Assembly (NCBI GenBank): GCA_002450035.1
Contig: DJYF01000013.1
Location: 1-14,199, forward strand
Source of the DNA: Caryophanales bacterium UBA6985
GTDB taxonomy: Bacteria > Bacillota_I > Bacilli_A > RF39 > UBA660
Reading direction: 5' to 3'
DNA length: 14,199 nucleotides
Part shown: positions 9,001-13,942 of the stretch, one piece after another
Layout of the letters: the number at the start of each line of letters is the position of its first letter
Numbering within the stretch: the stretch's first letter is position 1
The notes under the pieces: model-generated
What the model saw: the letters and a program-made list of their open reading frames with translations, nothing else
Told to the model about the DNA's origin: nothing
Database searches by the model: none
Made by a program: the position numbers and the translations under genes

Positions 9001-9252
9001 AATTTTATTTTCGGTATTGGAAGTGCTGCTCAAGAAGGTTATCGTGGTGCAATTGCTTTTGCAAACGCTAACAATAATATTAATTATGTTTACATTCATG
9101 ACAACATTATTAAAAATTTCGTTAAGGGCTTCCAATTTGTTGCTGATAAACTATTCTGGGTTAAAAACAATGTTTTCATTGATGTAGCTACTAAGCAAGG
9201 TGAAAATGACTATGGTATATTCACTGATAATATTGAAATAACTACTACATAA
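6076..9252 (+). CDS. Tailspike with right-handed beta-helix (pectate lyase superfamily), probable glycan depolymerase
   Basis: This is the largest gene, 1058 aa. Order of parts: residues 1-90 look like a virion-attachment segment (SKYVYDDIKGHTQEEINAAL, then WDTVPTAGSNNAVKS). About 95-180 is a beta domain ending DGTNYRASN. About 190-260 contains LLRVTKEVKTMNVTD and KVFNNNTYQAQQA. About 266-371 is an inserted beta module. About 436-566 resembles a carbohydrate-binding jelly roll (GLVAGEEYTMEFDYI, YIRFEYITG, LRISNISIR). About 750-1050 is a right-handed beta-helix opened by DCGALGDGVADDTNALQTAL and IYIPNGTYLI, the classic pectate_lyase_3 entry. EMVQID (909-914) and nearby GNHSQIAVHQHIDIHDN look like the active face, with Glu909 and Asp914 as candidate acids. 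The likely role is binding and cleaving a host capsular or surface polysaccharide. The substrate cannot be told. Confidence 0.88.
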   Translation: MAGKIKVPSELVPSQSNKIILRSKYVYDDIKGHTQEEINAALEEQIESKVIEAGGVNWDTVPTAGSNNAVKSKDIKAALEKVTGYFVLDSNVTESTVAKTVTVADFPALAIGGSIKIKMLTKNTAANPTLRIGPANATAYPLYYNEERASANNSWEANEIISVFFDGTNYRASNSQGGSNKKIDAYLLGDLRTLGVGQAYEENEAVKTADKQLLRVTKEVKTMNVTDTVAVGDLKVFNNNTYQAQQAIGLYDGTETEDLYAIGRPAGADIEVTVDEGAIALLEETELITVSIAGIDLTVPVTSESTDLTIAAKIAELFGTQSEWTLTDNLDGTLTLKSKVGKAAAPTVTSDTGDTGVTIGIVTDSAYAGSVVLSKYVEGVWSNVSLANYFADDTIWTTLTLEDLLAYTIQNTVDKDIDAATVIQGEEFFKLSDYIVKSSNKTNSTPSKTSTYIQSAVNVTNKGTNLVVGPINGLVAGEEYTMEFDYIQTMTVPHNVDISFCTGTVNSSDNFNVSSSSPRTRTFNDSNGHISIRFVYPTTAHKYIRFEYITGAVNKYLRISNISIRKPDKTAIEAIPKAFEAYDVSKGNYDAIHDVQQSIVRTEGYEYFGGASSPNVTTRLRVLYKCNPHCRVTLKYSGPDILFGSCILVNNYNTSTGIIDTSNTLDAFTIYSDTEYKKEWDVTGAKYILLNLMNKNNTSANITAAQVNEFRNSLNIIIEDVEGYDGLDKRVTDLENKEESESAVNINMIFGTNVKDCGALGDGVADDTNALQTALNKRGTIYIPNGTYLITNSLAMRSNTHIIMDKGTVIKRNVDARFCIFYSYYTASTTAYNGEHDITIEGGTLDLGTGYSLGGCGLGFQHCQNITIRDVTIKHVTAGYHCIDCGGSKNVRIENCIFTDHSTNALSAEMVQIDRTAYGSFPIPANYPDEGSACYDNTGCENVEICGCKFYVNKWSPAIGNHSQIAVHQHIDIHDNFIFGIGSAAQEGYRGAIAFANANNNINYVYIHDNIIKNFVKGFQFVADKLFWVKNNVFIDVATKQGENDYGIFTDNIEITTT

Positions 9253-9253
9253 T

Positions 9254-9517
9254 ATGACATACAAAGAAGAAAGTTATGTTCTTGATACTCTAAAAGAGAT
9301 TCAAGACTTTATTAGAAGTCCTACTCTTAAACAATTAGTTAAAGAGACTCATGAGAATAATATTATGCTAAGACAGATAGTTAGAGTTATTAATACTCAT
9401 AATGCTAGACATCATCAAGAAAACGAAGATGATTTTATGCGAAATGTTTTAGCTAATTTGGTAAGTGGTGGTTTTGATATTAACACTTTATTTAAAAGAA
9501 ATGGAAATAATAAGTAA
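9254..9517 (+). CDS. Small helical protein, 87 aa, unknown function
   Basis: It starts one base after the tailspike stop, so it is part of the same message. It is strongly helical and charged: VLDTLKEIQDFIRSPTLKQL, then ETHENNIMLRQIVRVINTHN, then a short acidic stretch and a basic end. There is no transmembrane segment or signal peptide. Small helical proteins directly after a tailspike are sometimes fibre assembly factors or partners of the adjacent holin, but nothing here decides this. Its last 17 bases overlap the next gene. Confidence 0.65.
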   Translation: MTYKEESYVLDTLKEIQDFIRSPTLKQLVKETHENNIMLRQIVRVINTHNARHHQENEDDFMRNVLANLVSGGFDINTLFKRNGNNK

Positions 9518-9821
9518 TACAATTCAAACAACTTTAGATAGTTTTGACTTTGCATTTTGCATAATTGTAAATGTTCTAACTTATCTAATCATTACAGTTG
9601 TTAATGACATTAAGAGTCCTAAAGTATTAACTAAATGGAACAAACGTCTTGTTCTCATTGCAGTTATTCTTCTTACAGGGGTGGTATATTACTTTGTAAA
9701 AAGTGATATTAGAACTATTATTAATAGTGCTATTCTTGCTCCTGTATTTTGGTCTTGGATTCTTAAACCTATTTGTAAGAAGTTTGATATTGACTATAAG
9801 AAACTTGGTATTAATGATTGA
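9501..9821 (+). CDS. Holin-like three-pass membrane protein, 106 aa
   Basis: I chose ATG at 9501, preceded by the A-rich AAAAGAA. A longer version beginning with GTG at 9465 would overlap the upstream gene by 53 bases. Three hydrophobic segments are visible: about 17-36 (FAFCIIVNVLTYLIITVV), 50-67 (LVLIAVILLTGVVYYFV) and 72-90 (IINSAILAPVFWSWILKPI). They are separated by basic loops and followed by a charged tail KKFDIDYKKLGIND. Size, topology and a position after the tail genes fit a holin that permeabilises the inner membrane at lysis. No endolysin lies in the window, so the assignment rests on topology alone. The alternative is a small membrane protein of another role. Confidence 0.6.
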   Translation: MEIISNTIQTTLDSFDFAFCIIVNVLTYLIITVVNDIKSPKVLTKWNKRLVLIAVILLTGVVYYFVKSDIRTIINSAILAPVFWSWILKPICKKFDIDYKKLGIND

Positions 9822-9842
9822 ACTTAAAAATATTCTACATTT

Positions 9843-9857
9843 TGAAATTCGATTTCA
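9843..9857. repeat. Short perfect palindrome TGAAAT-TCG-ATTTCA in the 9822-9990 gap
   Basis: A six-base inverted repeat with a three-base centre lies 22 bases after the holin-like gene, in a 169-base gap with no gene. It could be a weak terminator or an operator half-site pair. No U-run follows. I found no clear Bacteroides-type promoter in the rest of the gap. Confidence 0.3.
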
Positions 9858-9990
9858 GACTATCTATTAAAGTTGCTTATTAGTTAATCATCAAAGATAT
9901 TACATCTTATTGTACGAATTGTAATCGACTAAATAGAGGATATTTATATAATAAATCACCTTTAGAATAACGAAATTAAATACTAAAGTT

Positions 9991-10113
9991 ATGGCTGAAA
10001 CTAATAATAAACGTAAGTATAAAGATAGAGGAGTAGCAGACCCTGGTATTCCTAAAGCTGGTGTAACTAAACATCGTAGAAGATTAGAAGATGGAGGCAA
10101 ATCTACAACATAG
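9991..10113 (+). CDS. Short basic peptide gene, 40 aa
   Basis: The frame starts at ATG 9991 after the A-rich TACTAAAGTT leader and stops at TAG 10111-10113. The product is strongly basic and polar, with Lys/Arg clusters (NNKRKYKDRG and TKHRRRLEDGG) around VADPGIPKAG. There is no hydrophobic segment. It overlaps the next gene by 23 bases in another frame, which suggests coupled translation. The composition suggests binding to nucleic acid or to acidic partners, but this is a guess. It is short, so it is held with moderate confidence; the support is its leader, its non-random composition and its overlap. Confidence 0.55.
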   Translation: MAETNNKRKYKDRGVADPGIPKAGVTKHRRRLEDGGKSTT

Positions 10114-10504
10114 TTTACATAAGATAGAAATACATTGGCTGAAAATAATACCAATAGTATTGTCTTTCAATATGTTTACAAGCACTATCTTATCTTACTT
10201 AGATGTAGATACTGCTGTTGTAGCCTATATCAATGCTATAATAGTATGGTTATTCTTATATTTATCTTCATTTGTGTTTAGGTTTTGCAGATGGCATAGA
10301 ATGTTCTTATATTATATTCTTGTCGAAGGTATTATAAATTGGTATGATTATACTTATATCATTCCTCTTACTCTTAAACCTATGCTTGTTATTCAAATAA
10401 GTATTGCTGGTATATTTCTTTTTATAGCTTTATATTTTCATCAACATGATAAGCTCCCCTGTAAAGAAGATTGTGGCAGACCTACTTATAAGTTACGGAA
10501 ATAA
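10091..10504 (+). CDS. Four-pass membrane protein of gut Bacteroides phages, 137 aa
   Basis: Four hydrophobic segments are visible at about residues 17-38, 43-64, 70-92 and 95-115. After segment two comes the motif RFCRWHRMFLYYILVEGIIN, which I associate with a recurrent uncharacterised family in crAss-like and related Bacteroides phages. The C-terminal tail is cytoplasmic-looking and carries His and Cys residues (HQHDKLPCKEDCGRP). It could be a second holin, an antiholin or an envelope-modifying protein such as a superinfection-exclusion factor. None is proven. It overlaps the basic peptide by 23 bases and the HTH gene by 59 bases, so the cysteine-rich tail is encoded in two frames. Confidence 0.7.
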   Translation: MEANLQHSLHKIEIHWLKIIPIVLSFNMFTSTILSYLDVDTAVVAYINAIIVWLFLYLSSFVFRFCRWHRMFLYYILVEGIINWYDYTYIIPLTLKPMLVIQISIAGIFLFIALYFHQHDKLPCKEDCGRPTYKLRK

Positions 10505-10736
10505 CATTAAAAGTGGTAACACTAATATTACTGTTGAAGAATGTGTTAATATACTTTCTAATGTTGCTCACATTGCTATGTCCAAAGAAGAAGTTTGTGA
10601 TATGTTAAATCTTAGTAGAAGTCGATTTGATGACCTTGTTAGGGAAGGTGTTATTCCTAGAGGTAAGAAAGTTAAACATAAGAATAATCTTGTTTGGTAT
10701 AAAGATGAAGTTATACTTGCTGTTAATAGTAAATAA
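10446..10736 (+). CDS. Helix-turn-helix DNA-binding protein, 96 aa
   Basis: Residues 45-73 (from MSKEEVCDMLNLSRSRFDDL to REGVIPRG) read as a winged-helix or MerR/excisionase-like fold: helix two EEVCDML, turn NLS, recognition helix RSRFDDLVREG, then a wing with VIPRGKKVKHKN and LVWYKDEV. The N-terminal 40 residues are helical. The role is probably transcriptional control or DNA recombination, in the cytoplasm. The gene sits directly before the terminator-promoter-palindrome island at 10744-10888, so that palindrome is a plausible target, by inference. The start at 10446 lies inside the previous gene. A later start, such as the methionine at residue 45, would remove most of the N-terminal helix. 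Confidence 0.7.
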   Translation: MISSPVKKIVADLLISYGNNIKSGNTNITVEECVNILSNVAHIAMSKEEVCDMLNLSRSRFDDLVREGVIPRGKKVKHKNNLVWYKDEVILAVNSK

Positions 10737-10743
10737 GTAACAA

Positions 10744-10766
10744 TTCTCTTTACGGGGGTGCTAATC
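10744..10766 (+). repeat. G5 motif copy B
   Basis: TTCTCTTTACGGGGG is identical over 15 bases to the minus-strand reading of 14031-14045, and it differs at one base from copy A at 3123-3137. The following TGCTAATC resembles AGCTATC of copy A. It begins 8 bases after the HTH stop and forms no long hairpin of its own, so the conserved feature is primary sequence rather than stem structure. Confidence 0.6.
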
Positions 10767-10826
10767 GGCAACCTTTTAACTCGCTAACTTGCTGATAGTT
10801 AGCGAGTTATTTTATTTATCGGCAAC
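10764..10826. repeat. Direct repeat ATCGGCAAC flanking the terminator (10764-10772 and 10818-10826)
   Basis: The nine-base GC-rich word ATCGGCAAC occurs on either side of the terminator hairpin, 54 bases apart, each time followed by a T-rich run. It could be a protein site or a trace of hairpin insertion between target duplications. It is short, so chance cannot be excluded. Confidence 0.35.
10778..10818 (+). terminator. Strong intrinsic terminator
   Basis: AACTCGCTAAC (10778-10788) pairs perfectly with GTTAGCGAGTT (10798-10808) over eleven bases, with a nine-base loop. The stem is followed by the T-rich ATTTTATTTA. This ends the transcript of the tail, holin and HTH genes and insulates the promoter immediately downstream. 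Confidence 0.85.
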
Positions 10827-10828
10827 TT

Positions 10829-10859
10829 TCTGTTTCTGCTTACTTTGTTAATACCTTTG
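10829..10859 (+). promoter_or_regulatory. Bacteroides-type promoter for the 324-aa gene operon
   Basis: TACCTTTG at 10852-10859 matches the Bacteroides -7 element TAnnTTTG exactly. A partial -33 element, TCTG at 10829-10832, lies 19 bases upstream, within the usual spacing. It sits just after the terminator and about 70 bases before the start codon at 10928, so it probably drives the downstream small-protein operon using the host sigma factor. Confidence 0.7.
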
Positions 10860-10861
10860 CA

Positions 10862-10888
10862 ATATCTTTTAATGCGCATAAAAGATAT
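10862..10888. promoter_or_regulatory. Palindrome at the predicted transcription start
   Basis: ATATCTTTTA (10862-10871) and TAAAAGATAT (10879-10888) are perfect ten-base inverted repeats around ATGCGCA. The repeat begins three bases after the -7 element, so it covers the expected start site. It could act as an operator, for which the HTH protein encoded just upstream is a candidate ligand, or as a 5' stabilising hairpin in the mRNA. Confidence 0.6.
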
Positions 10889-10927
10889 AGTAAACTTAAT
10901 TATTAACAATTTAAATATGAAACAACT

Positions 10928-11902
10928 ATGGGTGAAAATGGAGTTCTTGTTTTCCCTGATGCAGCTACAGGACACGCTGCTTCTAGTATTGACCCTAATC
11001 TTCTGTTGGCTCTTCAAAACAATGGTGGCTTTGGTGGTGGCAACGGAGCTTGGTGGTGGATTATGTTTATGTGGATGATGTGGGATAGAAATGGTCGTAA
11101 TGGTAACTTTAACGATTATCTTGCATCTGTAAACGGTAATGAAGGTCGCCAGTATCTTGCTGACATTATGAATGGTAGATTTGACAATCTGAATACTCTT
11201 GCTCAACTTCTGAATACTTCTGTTGAAGGAATTAAGACTGGTGTATTTGGTTTGCAGAATGCTATTACTGAAGTTTCTGGTCAGATTGGTATGAGTGGTC
11301 TTCAGACTATTAACGCTATTCAAGCTGGTAATACTTCTATTCTTTCTAAACTTTGTGAGTGTTGCTGCGAAAATCGTCTTGCTATTTGTCAGCAAACTAA
11401 TACTCTTCAGTCAACTCTTGCAGCTAATCATGCTGATGATATTCTGCAGGCTGAAAAGAATGCTGCTGCTCTTCAGCTTCAGCTTGCTCAGTTTGATGGT
11501 GCTGATAAGTTAGCTATTTGTCAGCAAACTAATACTCTTCAGAATCAAGCTGAACGCGATACCAATACTATTGTAAAGGCTATTGCTGACCAAAATGCTA
11601 TGATTGTTAAAGAGTTCTGTGATTTGAAGGAACGTGAGTTACAGAATAAGATTGATACTCAGGGTGATATTATCACTCAGCTTCGCAATCAGATTAGCAA
11701 CGATAAGCAAACTCTTCAGTTTAATGCTGCTTTCCACGCTCTTGACGATAAGATTGACGCTATTGCTGCAAAACAGCCTCAGACTGTTCCTGTTCAGTGG
11801 CCTAATCTTGTAGCTGCTAATGCTACTCCTTATGTAGGTCAAGGTTATTATCCTGGTGGTTATCCTTACGGTAACGGCTTTGGTGGTGGTATTGTATTTT
11901 AA
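10928..11902 (+). CDS. Phage protein with Gly/Trp/Met-rich N-terminus, Cys cluster and coiled coil, 324 aa
   Basis: The N-terminal 40 residues are Gly/Asn-rich. Residues 42-52 are a run of Trp, Met, Ile and Phe (WWWIMFMWMMW) that could insert in a membrane. Residues 60-135 are helical. A cysteine cluster (Cys143, 145, 146, 147) precedes ENRLAICQQTNTLQ, a motif I recognise in many gut phages and prophages without known function. ICQQTNTLQ occurs twice, 44 residues apart. Residues 155-270 form a long coiled coil. The C-terminus is Pro/Gly/Tyr-rich (YVGQGYYPGGYPYG). The biased codon use suggests high expression. Possible roles are a virion-associated or membrane-associated structural protein. 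It is the first gene of its own operon, after a terminator and promoter. Confidence 0.8.
   Translation: MGENGVLVFPDAATGHAASSIDPNLLLALQNNGGFGGGNGAWWWIMFMWMMWDRNGRNGNFNDYLASVNGNEGRQYLADIMNGRFDNLNTLAQLLNTSVEGIKTGVFGLQNAITEVSGQIGMSGLQTINAIQAGNTSILSKLCECCCENRLAICQQTNTLQSTLAANHADDILQAEKNAAALQLQLAQFDGADKLAICQQTNTLQNQAERDTNTIVKAIADQNAMIVKEFCDLKERELQNKIDTQGDIITQLRNQISNDKQTLQFNAAFHALDDKIDAIAAKQPQTVPVQWPNLVAANATPYVGQGYYPGGYPYGNGFGGGIVF
11381..11542. repeat. Exact 30-base direct repeat inside the 324-aa gene (11381-11410 and 11513-11542)
   Basis: GCTATTTGTCAGCAAACTAA plus ten more bases occur identically at both positions, 132 bases (44 codons) apart and in frame. They encode AICQQTNTLQ twice. Synonymous positions are also identical, which points to a recent duplication, gene conversion or slippage rather than protein-level constraint alone. 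Confidence 0.85.
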
Positions 11903-11910
11903 TTAAGGAT

Positions 11911-11916
11911 AGGAGG
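11911..11916 (+). promoter_or_regulatory. Strong Shine-Dalgarno site, unusual in this window
   Basis: AGGAGG ends seven bases before ATG 11924. The other genes here start after A/T-rich leaders without a ribosome-binding site, as is usual in Bacteroidota. This site fixes the start of the 112-aa gene and may raise its translation, or may mark sequence acquired from a host that relies on Shine-Dalgarno initiation. Confidence 0.7.
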
Positions 11917-11923
11917 AAAACGT

Positions 11924-12262
11924 ATGACTTGTTGTAATCAAATTATAGCAACTAACGCTGGTGGTGTTCCTTATATTTTAAGTACAAATACTACTGTTGG
12001 AACTGAAACTGTTGATATTGCTCTTGGTTTTCGTAGAATACAACCAGTAGGTTATCTTACTATAGCTATCAATGATGTAATCCCTGCTGATGCAACTACA
12101 ACTTTGCCTGTAACTCTTACTATGAATGGTGTTACTAGGAACTTAACTCTTCCTAATGGTACTAATGTAACTGCTGCAGAATTGCTTAATGTTAATACCG
12201 CTCTTGTATTCAACGATAGAAAAAGAGGACTACTCGTGTTAATGTCGCGTACAACAGAATAA
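11924..12262 (+). CDS. Small beta-rich phage protein, 112 aa
   Basis: The protein begins MTCCNQ, with two adjacent cysteines. It then shows alternating beta-strand patterns: TVGTETVDIALGF, PVGYLTIAINDVI, TLPVTLTMNGVTRNLTL and RGLLVLMSR. There is no signal peptide or membrane segment. The size and beta content suggest a small structural or decoration protein. Proteins opening with cysteine-rich motifs next to the QQTN protein recur in gut phages, so the two probably work together. The start is set by the AGGAGG site at 11911. The spacing is 21 bases from the previous gene and 20 to the next. I do not know its function. Confidence 0.65.
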   Translation: MTCCNQIIATNAGGVPYILSTNTTVGTETVDIALGFRRIQPVGYLTIAINDVIPADATTTLPVTLTMNGVTRNLTLPNGTNVTAAELLNVNTALVFNDRKRGLLVLMSRTTE

Positions 12263-12282
12263 TAATTAATTAAAGTATAACT

Positions 12283-12774
12283 ATGTTTTCAAATTTAAGT
12301 AAAGGTAATGTTCTGTATGGACTTGATAGACGAGATAAAGTTAAATGGTTTACTGCGTCTATTGAAAATGTAACTCCTACAATGTCTAAAAATACACAAA
12401 TGTTTGGACAACTTCCTGAGTTAAGACTTGATATTGTAGCTAATATTAATGGTGAACAAAAGACTTTCCAACAAGTGCCCAGTAATAATGCTATTGCTGA
12501 TTTTGGAGATAAATCGTTTGTCATAGCTGACAATAAAGACTCTCTGTTTAATTATGTTAAAACTTTAAAACAAACAAGTAAGAATATAGTTGAAAGTGCT
12601 TCTTATCACGAATCATTGATTCCCCAATATGATGAAGTTCTTAATGAACTTATGCCTGGTAGTGCAAACAATGATGAAGTTAAAGCTCTTAGAACTGAGG
12701 TAGGTAGTCTTAAATCTCAACTTGCAGAAGCTATTGCCTTACTTAAATCTGGAAACTCTAAACCTAAAGAATAA
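12283..12774 (+). CDS. Conserved gut-phage protein with C-terminal coiled coil, 163 aa
   Basis: Residues 1-60 carry a pattern common in these phages (SKGNVLYGLDRRDKVKWFTA, then SIENVTP). A central beta/alpha part includes LRLDIVANINGEQKTFQQVP and SFVIADNKDSLFNYVK. The last 30 residues (KALRTEVGSLKSQLAEAIAL) form a heptad coiled coil and probably mediate oligomerisation. No catalytic motif or transmembrane segment is seen. It lies in the operon that begins with the QQTN protein and is followed after three bases by the charged 76-aa protein. A structural or assembly role is plausible but unproven. Confidence 0.7.
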   Translation: MFSNLSKGNVLYGLDRRDKVKWFTASIENVTPTMSKNTQMFGQLPELRLDIVANINGEQKTFQQVPSNNAIADFGDKSFVIADNKDSLFNYVKTLKQTSKNIVESASYHESLIPQYDEVLNELMPGSANNDEVKALRTEVGSLKSQLAEAIALLKSGNSKPKE

Positions 12775-12777
12775 ATT

Positions 12778-13008
12778 ATGGTACTGATTAGATTTCGTGG
12801 AGCATCTGATGCTAAAGATACTTTGAAGAAGTTGAAGAAGATGCACAAGTTCACAAAGGAACTTATTGAGTGTTTTGAGGAAAAGCTTGAAGATGACGAA
12901 GAAGATGATGAAGATTATCGTTACGAAGATGATATGGAACGTCAGGAAATGATGGAAAATCGTCGTGGTGGTGGTCGTACTTATCGCCGTTATCGTAGAA
13001 TGGGTTAA
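12778..13008 (+). CDS. Small highly charged protein, acidic middle and Arg/Gly-rich tail, 76 aa
   Basis: The N-terminal half is basic and helical (ASDAKDTLKKLKKMHKFTKE). The centre is a run of Asp and Glu (about residues 35-55), and the C-terminus is Arg/Gly/Tyr-rich (NRRGGGRTYRRYRRMG). The basic tail could bind DNA, RNA or acidic partners, and the acidic middle suggests pairing within the operon. It starts three bases after the previous stop. A terminator hairpin follows ten bases after its stop, so it may be the last gene of the first transcript from this promoter. I do not recognise a named family. Confidence 0.7.
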   Translation: MVLIRFRGASDAKDTLKKLKKMHKFTKELIECFEEKLEDDEEDDEDYRYEDDMERQEMMENRRGGGRTYRRYRRMG

Positions 13009-13017
13009 TTAACTTGA

Positions 13018-13046
13018 GGGCAGTGGTCTTAGACTGCTGCCCTTTT
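13018..13046 (+). terminator. Intrinsic terminator between the 76-aa and 136-aa genes
   Basis: GGGCAGTGGTC (13018-13028) pairs with GACTGCTGCCC (13032-13042), with two G-U pairs and a TTA loop, followed by TTTT at 13043-13046. No separate promoter is visible in the 13 bases before the next gene, so this probably tunes, rather than stops, expression of the last two genes. Confidence 0.8.
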
Positions 13047-13059
13047 AAATTCTAAAATT

Positions 13060-13470
13060 ATGCATAATAGAGAAAACCTTACTGCTTACGAAGTAATTCC
13101 TGAAGACTTGGCTATTTATATGAGTCATAATGGTCCTCACTTTAATAAAGCAGCTTGTAAATTTGCAGTTGCTCAAATGTATATTGATGAGGATGAAGAA
13201 TTTACTCCTTTCACTAAAGAACAAGTTAATGGTTTATTAGAGAGTTATGGAGTTAAAGTTAAAAATAATAAGCTTTATGATTCTGTTTATGTTGCCAATA
13301 TGTGTAAAGCTGATTATCTTGGTGATAGCGTTCCTACTGAAGAGCATGTTGCTAGATATATCAAAAACACATTAGACGACCCTGATGGAGTTGAAGGTCT
13401 TACTTTTAATCGTTGGATTGCAGACATGAAATGGCTTGGTATTCCTATTCCGTGGGATGAGTTCCTATGA
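13060..13470 (+). CDS. Conserved phage protein, 136 aa, unknown function (resembles DUF7841-type proteins)
   Basis: The sequence shows blocks I recognise from a broad phage family: an opening IPEDLAIYMSHNGPHFNKAA, a middle YDSVYVANMCKADYLGDSVP, and an end DDPDGVEGLTFNRWIADMKW followed by GIPIPWDEFL. The family name is from memory and should be treated as tentative. The protein is soluble, with no transmembrane segment. A role in DNA or virion handling is not established. The stop overlaps the start of the HEAEH gene in an ATGA junction (13467-13470), so both are translated together. It sits just after a terminator. Confidence 0.7.
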   Translation: MHNRENLTAYEVIPEDLAIYMSHNGPHFNKAACKFAVAQMYIDEDEEFTPFTKEQVNGLLESYGVKVKNNKLYDSVYVANMCKADYLGDSVPTEEHVARYIKNTLDDPDGVEGLTFNRWIADMKWLGIPIPWDEFL

Positions 13471-13868
13471 TTAAACAAGTTATTAATGTTGAAGACTATT
13501 GGAAGATTATAGTTTATTATAATGTAGACTATAATCTTTTTGATTATATAGCTTACGATTTTCATTGTGCTGATGCTAGTGATTATATTATCAATAGAAT
13601 ATATAAAACAATGAAGCGTCGTAAAGCTAAAGCTGTTACTTTAAGTAATAGACTAACTCATACTAGTGTTGTTGTTTTCAACAAACATAAAAATAAATTA
13701 GACTATATTAATTCTATTGTTCACGAAGCAGAACACGTTAAGCAAGCTATGCTTATAGCTTATAATGTAGAAGACGCAGGTGAGCCTCCTGCATATACTA
13801 TTGGCTTTATAGTTATGAAGATGTTACAGTCAAAGGTATTGAATAAAAGTTTGTTTAAAAATCTGTAA
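13467..13868 (+). CDS. HEAEH zinc-metallopeptidase-like protein, 133 aa
   Basis: His86-Glu87-Ala-Glu-His90 forms an HExxH motif within SIVHEAEHVKQAM, with hydrophobic residues before it as expected for the active-site helix. Glu106, in DAGEPPAYTIGFI, lies 15 residues after the second histidine and could be a third zinc ligand, as in gluzincin-like enzymes. The N-terminal 60 residues are aromatic-rich. At 133 aa it is much shorter than ordinary secreted peptidases and has no signal peptide or transmembrane segment, so it would act in the cytoplasm or be packaged. Similar short HExxH proteins occur next to the 136-aa family in gut phages. The substrate is unknown, and activity is not proven from a motif alone. 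Confidence 0.7.
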   Translation: MIKQVINVEDYWKIIVYYNVDYNLFDYIAYDFHCADASDYIINRIYKTMKRRKAKAVTLSNRLTHTSVVVFNKHKNKLDYINSIVHEAEHVKQAMLIAYNVEDAGEPPAYTIGFIVMKMLQSKVLNKSLFKNL

Positions 13869-13895
13869 ATATAACATCTTTTAACATATTGAAAC

Positions 13896-13926
13896 TTGAT
13901 TTTACAAAAGTTTTTTGCTAAATTTG
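13896..13926 (+). promoter_or_regulatory. Bacteroides-type promoter for the next operon
   Basis: TAAATTTG at 13919-13926 matches TAnnTTTG exactly. TTG at 13896-13898 lies 20 bases upstream, which gives a complete -33/-7 pair with proper spacing. Transcription would start near 13933, leaving a leader of about 235 bases before the ATG at 14170. It is the best promoter in the window. Confidence 0.75.
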
Positions 13927-13942
13927 CTGCCAATAGAGAGAG

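Noticed and set aside
9465..9500. GTG start extending the holin-like protein by 12 residues
   Set aside because: The extension lies within the preceding gene, lacks a leader of its own, and ATG 9501 has a suitable A-rich context.
9822..9990. Promoter in the gap before the basic peptide gene
   Set aside because: No TAnnTTTG element is present, and a TATAAT-like word at 9947-9952 lacks a properly spaced partner.
10918..10928. Start at ATG 10918 for the 324-aa protein
   Set aside because: It is in another frame (reading MKQLWVKMEF) that gives a Leu/Phe-rich shadow; ATG 10928 opens the frame with the recognised family motifs.
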